A stretch of DNA of 64,000 bases from Sphingobacteriaceae bacterium. Lineage in GTDB: Bacteria > Bacteroidota > Bacteroidia > Sphingobacteriales > Sphingobacteriaceae. Position 1 is the stretch's first letter, and every line of letters begins with the position of its first letter. The translations under genes and the position numbers were made by a program. The stretch spans positions 1 through 64,000 of the forward strand of contig CAHJWG010000002.1 of the NCBI GenBank assembly GCA_903642215.1. Reading direction: 5' to 3'. Below the pieces are notes generated by a model. That model made no database searches. It was not told the origin of the DNA and was given only the letters and a program-made list of their open reading frames with translations. Of the stretch, positions 43,549 through 50,464 are shown piece after piece.

Positions 43549-43629
43549 GTTATCCTGAACTTATTTCAGGATCCCTCGTGAAAAGTAACGGATTTGCCTG
43601 CGGGATACCGAAACAAGTTCTGCATGACA
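43549..43629. repeat. REP-like inverted repeat
   Basis: GTTATCCTGAACTTATTTC at the left and GAAACAAGTTCTGCATGAC at the right are near reverse complements; the left arm also folds on itself (CCTGAA/TTCAGG). This type of sequence is common between genes in many Gram-negative genomes. Confidence 0.65.
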
Positions 43630-43637
43630 AAGCGCAT

Positions 43638-43652
43638 CAGGCTTCTTTTATC
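43638..43652 (-). repeat. Dispersed 15-bp motif, one mismatch
   Basis: CAGGCTTCTTTTATC between the inverted repeat and module B. Confidence 0.5.
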
Positions 43653-43683
43653 AACTATTTTTTCAAAACTCAATCAAGCCATT

Positions 43684-43795
43684 TGTAGGGCCGCCTGCAG
43701 AGTAATCACCCCAGGTGCGCAGGGCCGACAAAACGCCCGGAGGAATCGGGTTTGTCTTGAATTTTTGGTTCTTTTTGTTCAAGCAAAAAGAATGC
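43684..43795 (+). repeat. Intergenic repeat module B, copy 1
   Basis: Contains GCCGACAAAACGCCCGGAGG and GGTTTGTCTTGA...AAGCAAAAAGAA; related copies lie at 55105-55214 and 55488-55574. Confidence 0.78.
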
Positions 43796-43837
43796 TAAAA
43801 AAGGGCTGCAAAGCCCCATAAAATATTAATTTGTATT

Positions 43838-43882
43838 GATAAAAGAAGCATCACTTTCAAACCAACTTATACTTCTTTTACC
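43838..43882. repeat. Inverted pair of dispersed motifs
   Basis: GATAAAAGAAGCATC (43838-43852, plus) and TATACTTCTTTTACC (43868-43882, minus) face each other across 15 bp, just after the end of the gene at 43892. Confidence 0.65.
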
Positions 43883-43891
43883 CATTAAATT

Positions 43892-45070
43892 TCAAGGCGT
43901 ATAATCTACCGGAACCAGCTCTGCCAATTTATCGTTTGCCCAGTCGCCCTCAAACAAAGTGCTTTCCGGCGAAACCACAACGCCGTTCAAATCAACCAGC
44001 GCATATTTCTTGAGTAATGTAACCACGCTCACCGCATAATTTTCCATAAAAAGCGGACGGTAAATATCATTCGTGATTTTTTCATCATGTTTTTTAGTGT
44101 AAACCACGTATAATAAATCCGGGAAAGCCAACGCGTACAAGCCGGATTGATCTGTTTTTAACAAAACATCTTCTGCTTTTAACGGCTCTTTAAACAGGTT
44201 TTCAATATATCTCGGCTGCTGCACCATCCGGTTCCAGTAATCGATAGAATCCCGGTTATTGCTTTTGTTAAACTGATTATATTTTTGTTGAAGCAATGCT
44301 TCCGGTAAACGTTTCGGGTTCGGTTTTCGCTGTAACTGATACATTACAAAACCTTGTTCGGGCAATTGCTGGTGCAAAAGCGACCGGAAAAAGTGCAAAC
44401 TCGAACCGTAATAAGCTTCCTGCCTTTTCAGTTTCCATTTTTGCAGCTGCGATTTGCCTCCTTTCAGTTCCTCAAACAAAACCTGTCCCGAATAACGAAT
44501 TTCGTTACTTAGCGTACTGCTTTCAAAATGATTGATCAAAAAACGCACGCGATAACCTAACGCTTTGTTATCCACAATTAAAAATTCATCCGTTGAAGCT
44601 TCCAGTGTTTGCGTTTTTTTGTGATAGATAAGGTTTACGGCATGCGGATTAATTACTTTGCACAACTTGGAATTGGCGGAAATACCAATAAAATCCTTCA
44701 CAAACAAAGCATAATTTTTTTTCCAGTTGATGTTTGTCGTAATAACTATTTCCTTCATCTGTATCGGCCGCGGAATCATTTCGATGTTTAATTGCTGGCT
44801 TTTTGTATCAACAAGTACGCTTTGCGAAAAATTCTCATAACCTAAAATAGAAACTACCAGCTCGTACTTGCCCGGTTTTACACCGCTTAAAGTAAACGTT
44901 CCGTCTTCCGCTGTAACCGTTCCGAAAGTGGCGTTACTTAAAAACACACTGGCTTTCCCTAACCCGCTTTTGGTATCAATAGCTGTAACCTTGCCGGTAA
45001 TAGAACCGGTTTGTGCAATAGAAATTGAATGTATTGATAAAATCAGCCAGAAACAGAAGAAAAAGCGCAT
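43892..45070 (-). CDS. Exported protein with carboxypeptidase-regulatory-like domain
   Basis: A 392-residue protein with a signal peptide (MRFFFCFWLILSIHSISIAQ) and, at about residues 24-110, a carboxypeptidase-regulatory-like beta-sandwich (GSITGKVTAIDTKSGLGKAS; PGKYELVVSILGYE), as found at the start of TonB-dependent receptors. The rest is unrecognised and may be an outer-surface domain; there is no barrel. The frame is open to 45145, but a signal peptide is only made from the ATG at 45070. Confidence 0.8.
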   Translation of the reverse strand: MRFFFCFWLILSIHSISIAQTGSITGKVTAIDTKSGLGKASVFLSNATFGTVTAEDGTFTLSGVKPGKYELVVSILGYENFSQSVLVDTKSQQLNIEMIPRPIQMKEIVITTNINWKKNYALFVKDFIGISANSKLCKVINPHAVNLIYHKKTQTLEASTDEFLIVDNKALGYRVRFLINHFESSTLSNEIRYSGQVLFEELKGGKSQLQKWKLKRQEAYYGSSLHFFRSLLHQQLPEQGFVMYQLQRKPNPKRLPEALLQQKYNQFNKSNNRDSIDYWNRMVQQPRYIENLFKEPLKAEDVLLKTDQSGLYALAFPDLLYVVYTKKHDEKITNDIYRPLFMENYAVSVVTLLKKYALVDLNGVVVSPESTLFEGDWANDKLAELVPVDYTP

Positions 45071-45127
45071 GGCTAAAAGTAATAGAAATTCTTCTATTAA
45101 AAACTTAGTTGATAGTAATTTTTGTGT

Positions 45128-45142
45128 GATAAAAGAAGCATA
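45128..45142 (+). repeat. Dispersed 15-bp motif, AAAAGAAGCAT version
   Basis: Exact core about 58 bp before the chosen start of the regulatory-domain protein. Confidence 0.7.
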
Positions 45143-45180
45143 CAAACCGTTTTGAAAAGGAGAGGAGAAGATTTTAAAAC

Positions 45181-45211
45181 AAAAAATCCCTGCTTTTGGA
45201 AGCAGGGATTT
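45181..45211 (-). terminator. Rho-independent terminator, minus strand
   Basis: AATCCCTGCTT...AAGCAGGGATT perfect stem, with a T6 run on the minus strand. Confidence 0.75.
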
Positions 45212-45303
45212 AACTAAAACAGAACATTAACCAATATATTTCTAAAACCACTTACTTGTACGATATTAGATGAAGTGCGGTTACAACTTTTTTTAAAAAT
45301 AAT

Positions 45304-45579
45304 TTATTTTTTTAGAAAATATTTTTCAGGGTTGATGTTTTTGATACTTCTTTTATCAGTATAAAATTGGTATTGAATTTTATTTGGTTTGGACAGATTA
45401 GAAATCCTTAACTCAAAAGATAAGATTGCAAATTCAAAGGGTTCAGAAGTATTGATTTCATCCGTTCTGATTACACTAAAGCCTGCTTCTTCTAATACTT
45501 CTTTTATAATATTGTATCGTGAGTCTTTCCAACTAACATTATCAAATTTCATAGCAACAAATGCTATTTGTTTAGCCAT
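45304..45579 (-). pseudogene. Truncated gene start, TIR/deoxyribosyltransferase-like
   Basis: A 91-codon frame. The first 46 residues (IAFVAMKFDNVSWKDSRYNIIKEVLEEAGFSVIRTDEINTS) look like the opening beta-alpha-beta unit of the FVAMKFD proteins, a TIR or nucleoside-deoxyribosyltransferase-like group often found in defence or effector genes. After INTS the sequence loses that character and runs into the duplicated element, which supplies the last residues. A full-length relative would continue for at least 100 residues more. It therefore looks like a gene remnant left between two direct repeats; an intact small protein is less likely. Confidence 0.5.
45343..45357 (-). repeat. Dispersed 15-bp motif, AAAAGAAGTAT version
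   Basis: Exact consensus inside the 3' part of the truncated frame, at the edge of duplicated element copy 1. Confidence 0.65.
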
Positions 45580-45680
45580 ATATTTTTTATATTAAAATTT
45601 AAAGGATGGTTTGTAAAGAGAGAAATATTTAGAATTAATTTTAGATTAGCTATTTTAAAATCAAACTTTCCTCATCAAAA

Positions 45681-45711
45681 AAAATCCCCATCTTTCACAA
45701 GACAGGGATTT
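45681..45711 (-). terminator. Rho-independent terminator, minus strand
   Basis: AATCCC...GGGATT stem with a T8 run on the minus strand; it ends the ABC permease transcript. Confidence 0.65.
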
Positions 45712-45816
45712 AACTAAAACAGAACATTAACCAATATATTTCTAAAACCGCTTACTTCTACGGAAAGAAAAACCGGTGGGTTACAATAATTTTTAATTTA
45801 TTTAGAAAATATTTTT

Positions 45817-45831
45817 CATGCTGTTTTTATC
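45817..45831 (-). repeat. Dispersed 15-bp motif, AAAAACAGCAT version
   Basis: Exact core on the minus strand, 9 bp after the stop of the ABC permease gene. Confidence 0.7.
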
Positions 45832-45839
45832 GTACTATT

Positions 45840-48398
45840 TTACGTGTCGGAGCGCAGCACTTCCAGCGGCGGACGGTTTAAAATACCGCGGCTGTTAAAT
45901 AAGCCGATAAAAACAGTAATCAGCGCAACCACAAAAAACAGGATGACAACCGGCAGCAGCGGCGGCGAAAATGTGGTATCAAAACTGTATTTGGCCAAAG
46001 CCCAGCTTCCCGGAACGGAAATTAAAATGCCGGTTAACGCAGCAATCGCACCGAGAAAAAAATATTCCAGTCCGGTAATAATTAAAATCTGCCTTTTGCT
46101 GGCACCTAAAGTCCGCAGTAAAACACTTTCCTGGATGCGCTGGTACTTACTGATCAGCACGGAAGCAATCAGTACAATTAAACCGGTTACGATACTAAAA
46201 CCAGCCATAAAACGGATCACGAAACTGATCTTACCTAATATATCATCTAATAATTTCAACACCAAAGCCAGATCAATAATCGAAATATTGGGAAAAGATT
46301 TCACAATTGCCTGCTGATATTTTGCAGAAGCTGTTGCATTGGGTACGTGCGTGGTAAATACAAAATATTGCGGTGCCTGCTCTAAAACGCCGGCCGGAAA
46401 CAGCACCAAGAAATTAGTTTGAATCCGATTCCAGTTAACTTTGCGGAAGCTTGCAATTTTGGTTTCCATGTTTACGCCCTGTACGTTAAACAACATTTTA
46501 TCACCAATTTTTAAATGGTTGTGTTCGGCAAATTTTTCTTCCACAGAAATCGGAGTGATCGTGTTTGCATCCGTTCTGCCAATCCATTGTCCGGCGGTAA
46601 TCTTCTCCGAAGAAACCAACGAATCACGATAGGAAACCCGGTATTCGCGACTAAAAACCTGGCGCGAAACGTGTAAAGTAGTATCTTTTTTATAAAAAGC
46701 ACCAGTTTTTCCGTTTAATTCCTGCAAACGGATGGTTACAATCGGCACCATTCCCATCACCGGCAAATGCTGCTGTTTAGTTAAATCCGCCACCTGCTTT
46801 TGCTGGTTACTCTGGATATCAAACAAGATTAAATTTGGCTGGCTTTCGCCGGAAGAAAGATTGATTCGGCTTAATAAAATCGATTGGATAAAAAATAAAG
46901 TGCTGATAAAAGCAGTACCTAAACCAATGGAAACCAGCAAAATAATGGTTTGATTATTGGGCCGGTACAAATTGGCAAACCCTTGCCGCAGCAGATAACT
47001 CCAGGAAAGTGGCAAAAACTTCCGTAGCAGCCACATAATTAAAGTGGCTACGCCGGTTAAAACCAGGAATGCCAGCAGCACAAAGCCGGTGAAAGCAACG
47101 GCCTGTTTCCAATTGTGTAATTGCAGGTAGGTAAAACCGACGATAAAAGCTACAATCAGGATATAAACCAGCCATTTCAACGGATCGCGTTTGGCCGTAA
47201 TCGATTCATCTGATACCCGCAAAGTATTTAACGGGGAAATATTACGGACGGAAACCAATGGCAGCATGGCAAAAAGTAGGGAAATAACTACACCCAGCAA
47301 AATCCCGGTTCCGATAGAAGCCCAGGAAATAGCAACCGTAATTTCTATCGGTAAAAAATCTTTAAAAGCAATTGGTAGCAATTGCTGAATAACCGTGCCC
47401 AAAGCCGCGCCGATAATTGAACCGATAAAGCCGATAATCACAATCTGGATCAGATAAATTAAAAAAGCTTCGGTAGATTTTACGCCCAGGCAACGCATAA
47501 TCGCAATCGCTTTCAGCTTTTCGCGCACATAAATATGGATAGAACTGGCTACGCCAATACAACCTAAAAGCAAAGCCACGAAACCAACCAACGCCAGAAA
47601 ACGAGTTAAATCTTCAAAAGAACGTGAAGTTTGCTCTTTTTGGGAAGCAACGGTTTGCAGGTTTAAATCTTCTTTATCCAGCCGGGGTTCAATTTTAGTG
47701 GTGAGTTTCTCTATATTTTCCGGGCGATCGTACTTAATATAATAGCTGTAATTAATGCGGCTGCCGCGCGCCATCAAACCGGTTTGTTCCAAGTAAGCAA
47801 GCGGCATATAAACCACCGGCGCAACGGAAGCAGCTAAACTGGTTTGCCCCGGCGCTTTATCTAAAATTCCGGCGATGGTAAAAGTTACGTTTCCGATTTT
47901 TAAAGAATCTCCTAGATGTGCATTAAATTGCAGCATCAGGTTGCGGTCCGCCAGCACTTGTTTATTTTTTCGGAAAGCCGTTGCGGCCGAAACCGGCGTG
48001 GTTTCTATCGAACCATAATAAGGAAACGCGCCTTGCAGCGCACGAACTTCCACCAAACGTGTTCCCTGGTTTTTGGTAAATAAAACCATCGAAACAAAGC
48101 TGCGCTGGGTTGATTTACGGTCGCCAAGCGAATCAATCAGCGTTTTTATCTGCGGAGAAATTGGTTTATTCCCGGAGATAACCAAATCGGCACCAACCAG
48201 TTCTGCAGCTTGGTTATCAATATCCTGCCTCAAATTAAAACCGAAAGAATAAATGGCAACCAGGGAAGCAATCCCCAAAACAATAGAAGAAATAAACAGG
48301 AAAAGGCGAGAGCGGTTTTTGCGGCTGTCGCGCCAGGCCATTTGCAGCAGCCAGCCAAAGTTAATGGCGCGTTTTTGAATATTTGGAGTTGGGTTCAT
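45840..48398 (-). CDS. ABC transporter permease, FtsX-like (YbbP type)
   Basis: An 852-residue membrane protein with two FtsX/MacB-type units: N-terminal helix (about 30-50), large periplasmic domain, three helices (about 265-375), a central pair (405-460), then a second periplasmic domain and three more helices (735-845). This ten-helix plan matches YbbP. With the ATPase upstream and tesA divergent from it, the order equals E. coli tesA-ybbA-ybbP. A role in moving hydrophobic molecules out of the inner membrane is inferred from the family. Confidence 0.85.
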   Translation of the reverse strand: MNPTPNIQKRAINFGWLLQMAWRDSRKNRSRLFLFISSIVLGIASLVAIYSFGFNLRQDIDNQAAELVGADLVISGNKPISPQIKTLIDSLGDRKSTQRSFVSMVLFTKNQGTRLVEVRALQGAFPYYGSIETTPVSAATAFRKNKQVLADRNLMLQFNAHLGDSLKIGNVTFTIAGILDKAPGQTSLAASVAPVVYMPLAYLEQTGLMARGSRINYSYYIKYDRPENIEKLTTKIEPRLDKEDLNLQTVASQKEQTSRSFEDLTRFLALVGFVALLLGCIGVASSIHIYVREKLKAIAIMRCLGVKSTEAFLIYLIQIVIIGFIGSIIGAALGTVIQQLLPIAFKDFLPIEITVAISWASIGTGILLGVVISLLFAMLPLVSVRNISPLNTLRVSDESITAKRDPLKWLVYILIVAFIVGFTYLQLHNWKQAVAFTGFVLLAFLVLTGVATLIMWLLRKFLPLSWSYLLRQGFANLYRPNNQTIILLVSIGLGTAFISTLFFIQSILLSRINLSSGESQPNLILFDIQSNQQKQVADLTKQQHLPVMGMVPIVTIRLQELNGKTGAFYKKDTTLHVSRQVFSREYRVSYRDSLVSSEKITAGQWIGRTDANTITPISVEEKFAEHNHLKIGDKMLFNVQGVNMETKIASFRKVNWNRIQTNFLVLFPAGVLEQAPQYFVFTTHVPNATASAKYQQAIVKSFPNISIIDLALVLKLLDDILGKISFVIRFMAGFSIVTGLIVLIASVLISKYQRIQESVLLRTLGASKRQILIITGLEYFFLGAIAALTGILISVPGSWALAKYSFDTTFSPPLLPVVILFFVVALITVFIGLFNSRGILNRPPLEVLRSDT

Positions 48399-48442
48399 TT
48401 AGAAAATATCTTGCGTTTTTGAATGAAAATATTGTTGGTTTA

Positions 48443-48457
48443 GATACTGTTTTTACC
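48443..48457 (-). repeat. Dispersed 15-bp motif, AAAAACAGTAT version
   Basis: Exact core on the minus strand, 45 bp before the permease start. Confidence 0.7.
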
Positions 48458-48480
48458 GGGTGTTTTTGCTGATTAGCAGG

Positions 48481-48604
48481 TCATCCCCCTAACCCCCTTC
48501 AAAAGGGGGAACACAAGATGGAAACTTGTACACCACCTAGCGAAGCATATAAAACATTTATGTCTTGGTTTTCTTCCCCCTTTTGAAGGGGGGTTGGGGG
48601 ATGA
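48481..48604. repeat. Long inverted repeat with C/G-rich arms
   Basis: Arms 48481-48510 and 48575-48604 are near-perfect reverse complements (TCATCCCCCTAACCCCCTTC...) around a 64-bp spacer. Such CCCCCTAACCCCC elements occur between genes in many bacterial genomes. Lying between the ATPase and permease genes, it may weaken read-through. Confidence 0.75.
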
Positions 48605-48619
48605 TTCCAGTTTTTATCC

Positions 48620-48634
48620 GATAAAAGAAGCATC
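48620..48634 (+). repeat. Dispersed 15-bp motif, AAAAGAAGCAT version
   Basis: Exact consensus 7 bp from the 3' end of the ATPase gene. Confidence 0.7.
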
Positions 48635-48641
48635 CTGTAAA

Positions 48642-49334
48642 TTAAACCGAAACCGCCGTTCGTTCATCAGAAATTAAATTACCGCCTTTAATGCGGATAA
48701 TGCGCTGCGTTTTGGAAGCCAGTTCCATATCATGCGTTACCAAGATTAAAGTAGTTCCGTTTTCCCGGTTTAAATCGAACAAAAGCTTCACCATTTTTTC
48801 ACTGGTTTCGGCATCCAGATTTCCGGTTGGTTCATCGGCAAATAATATTTTAGGCTGATTAGAAAAAGCTCTCGCCAAAGAAATCCGCTGCTGCTCGCCG
48901 CCGGAAAGTTGGGTAGGATAGTGGTGGCTGCGATTTGCCAGGCCAACTTTTTCCAGTAAATCCATCGAGCGGGAACGTGTATTTTTTTCGCCGCGCAACT
49001 CCAGCGGAACCATTACGTTTTCTAAAGCGGTTAGCGTTGGCAGCAGCTGGAAATTCTGGAAGATAAAACCCACATACTGGTTACGAACCTGCGCGCGTTC
49101 ATCCTCGCTTAAATTATCCAAACGGATATTATTTAATTCTACCAGGCCGGAAGTAGAACGGTCCAGGCCGGCGCAAAGGCCGAGCAAAGTTGTTTTCCCG
49201 CTTCCGGAAGGGCCAACAATCGAAAAAGTAGAGCCTTCTTCAACTAAAAAATTGATATTGTTGAGCACTGTTAAAGTATTGCCTGCACTTTTGTAAGTTT
49301 TGCTGAGGTTTTCTATTTTGAGGATATTGTTCAA
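48642..49334 (-). CDS. ABC transporter ATP-binding protein (YbbA type)
   Basis: A 230-residue single ATPase of the MacB/LolD group: Walker A GPSGSGKTT (about 39-47), Q-loop, signature LSGGEQQR, Walker B ILFADEPTGNLD and switch histidine THD. It should power the permease encoded downstream, although 243 bp with a long inverted repeat separate them. tesA lies divergently upstream, 100 bp away. Confidence 0.92.
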   Translation of the reverse strand: MNNILKIENLSKTYKSAGNTLTVLNNINFLVEEGSTFSIVGPSGSGKTTLLGLCAGLDRSTSGLVELNNIRLDNLSEDERAQVRNQYVGFIFQNFQLLPTLTALENVMVPLELRGEKNTRSRSMDLLEKVGLANRSHHYPTQLSGGEQQRISLARAFSNQPKILFADEPTGNLDAETSEKMVKLLFDLNRENGTTLILVTHDMELASKTQRIIRIKGGNLISDERTAVSV

Positions 49335-49434
49335 ACCGAAGAAATATTAAATGAGTTGAAATATATGTTTAAAGCTAAACTTAAATGTCTTGCTTATGTT
49401 TAAGAATCTATTTCAGTGAAATTTTTACGCCTTT

Positions 49435-50115
49435 ATGAGAAAAGTTTTTTCCTGCCTGTGCCTGATCTTAACCATCACTTTCTGCGGCTGCGGAAACAAT
49501 ACCAAACAAACTGCCAATGCCGAAAAAGATACGGTAAAAGAAGCATCGGCTAAAACTTCGCCTCAAAAAAATATCCTGTTTTTTGGCAACAGTTTAACAG
49601 CCGGTTACGGTTTGGATGATCCAGACCAGGCTTTTCCGGCCGTTATCCAGCAGGATATTGATTCGTTAAAACTACCTTATAAAGTTATCAACGGCGGTTT
49701 AAGCGGCGAAACAACTTCTGACGGAAAGAATAGGATAAACTGGTTATTAAAGCAGCATGTTGACGTTTTTGTGCTGGAACTCGGCGCGAACGATGGTTTG
49801 CGCGGCATCCCGGTTTCGGAAACGGAAGTGAACCTGCAATCAATTATCGATCAGGTAAAAGCAAAATATCCGCAGGCAAAAATGATTTTGACCGGTATGC
49901 AGGTTCCGCCGAATATGGGCGGAATGTATTCGGGTGATTTTAAAAAGATTTTTCCGCGGCTGGCCAAAAAAAATAACATGGCTTTAGTGCCGTTTTTGCT
50001 GGAAAATGTTGCAGGAATACGAGATTTAAACCAGAAGGACGGTATTCATCCAACAGAAAAAGGTGCCAAAATTGTGGCTCAAAACGTTTGGGTGGTTTTA
50101 AAAGGAATGCTGTAA
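49435..50115 (+). CDS. tesA: Arylesterase/thioesterase, SGNH family, lipoprotein (TesA-like)
   Basis: A 226-residue SGNH hydrolase with all catalytic blocks: block I FFGNSLTAGYG (serine near residue 54), block III ELGANDGLRG, and block V DGIHPTEKG with the Asp-His pair. Unlike soluble E. coli TesA it has a lipobox (TFCGC), so it is probably membrane-anchored in the periplasm. The linker after the cysteine (KDTVKEASAK) is encoded by a copy of the dispersed motif (49532-49546). Divergent from the YbbAP-like genes. Confidence 0.88.
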   Translation: MRKVFSCLCLILTITFCGCGNNTKQTANAEKDTVKEASAKTSPQKNILFFGNSLTAGYGLDDPDQAFPAVIQQDIDSLKLPYKVINGGLSGETTSDGKNRINWLLKQHVDVFVLELGANDGLRGIPVSETEVNLQSIIDQVKAKYPQAKMILTGMQVPPNMGGMYSGDFKKIFPRLAKKNNMALVPFLLENVAGIRDLNQKDGIHPTEKGAKIVAQNVWVVLKGML

Positions 50116-50137
50116 TACTATTTTTACCAATGTTTTT

Positions 50138-50464
50138 TTGGGAAAGGGAAAATTAATTATTTGCCTTCCGCAAAAAAATCAAACTGTTTTTGAAGTTGGA
50201 TTATCTTTCCGAATAAAAAATTCTCTGAAAAATTTAAAGGTTTATTTCAAAGCTGAAAATTTGAAATTATGTGGTTTAAACCAATTTTTAGTTAGTAGAT
50301 TAGGAAGTTTTTTTGACCGGAAAAGATTTTTTATAAAGGAAAAACAGCAGTGAAACGATGAGCATTTTCTATCGGTTTTAAGCTCTTATACGCCTGAAAA
50401 AAGTTTAGGTTACTGTAATATTAAAATTGTGGACGAAAAAAATAAGGTTATCAAAACGGTATGA
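50138..50464 (+). pseudogene. Probable broken gene with one in-frame stop, coupled to the next gene
   Basis: One frame reads from about 50138 to a TGA at 50351-50353, then stays open for 36 more sense codons with normal residue use (HFLSVLSSYTPEKSLGYC, IKIVDEKNKVIKTV) and ends at a TGA overlapping the ATG of the next gene. The ATGA overlap and protein-like text on both sides of the stop suggest a former gene of about 107 codons or more. No family recognised. A sequencing error at the stop is possible. Confidence 0.4.

Larger units (their letters stand above)
43329..43891. other. 563-bp repeat-filled intergenic region
   Basis: No gene. Order: dispersed motif (43368), repeat module A (43394-43520), a CCTGAA/TTCAGG-type inverted repeat (43549-43629), a mismatched dispersed motif (43638), repeat module B (43684-43795), a small GGGCT/AGCCC hairpin, and an inverted pair of dispersed motifs (43838-43882). 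A 93-codon open frame here is a by-product of the repeats. Confidence 0.75.
45181..45358 (-). repeat. Duplicated terminator element, copy 1
   Basis: On the minus strand: dispersed motif, TTTCTAAA-rich stretch, GTTGTAAC, a nearly identical ~50-bp block, then a hairpin (AATCCCTGCTT...AAGCAGGGATT) and a T run. Copy 2 is at 45681-45831. It may be a conserved 3' untranslated region or a small RNA. Confidence 0.7.
45681..45831 (-). repeat. Duplicated terminator element, copy 2
   Basis: Same order of parts as copy 1; CAGGGATTTAACTAAAACAG and the next ~35 bp are identical apart from one base. It begins 9 bp after the ABC permease stop on the minus strand and would form its 3' untranslated region with the terminator at 45681-45711. 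Confidence 0.7.

Noticed and set aside
43407..43688. 93-codon open frame
   Set aside because: It lies wholly in repeat modules A and the REP-like element, and the protein shows no conserved character.
45389..45595. 68-codon plus-strand frame opposite the truncated gene
   Set aside because: No protein character; shadow of the minus-strand frame.
50351..50353. In-frame TGA as a selenocysteine or recoded codon
   Set aside because: No selenocysteine insertion hairpin is apparent and the residue context (KEKQQ before the stop) gives no reason for it.
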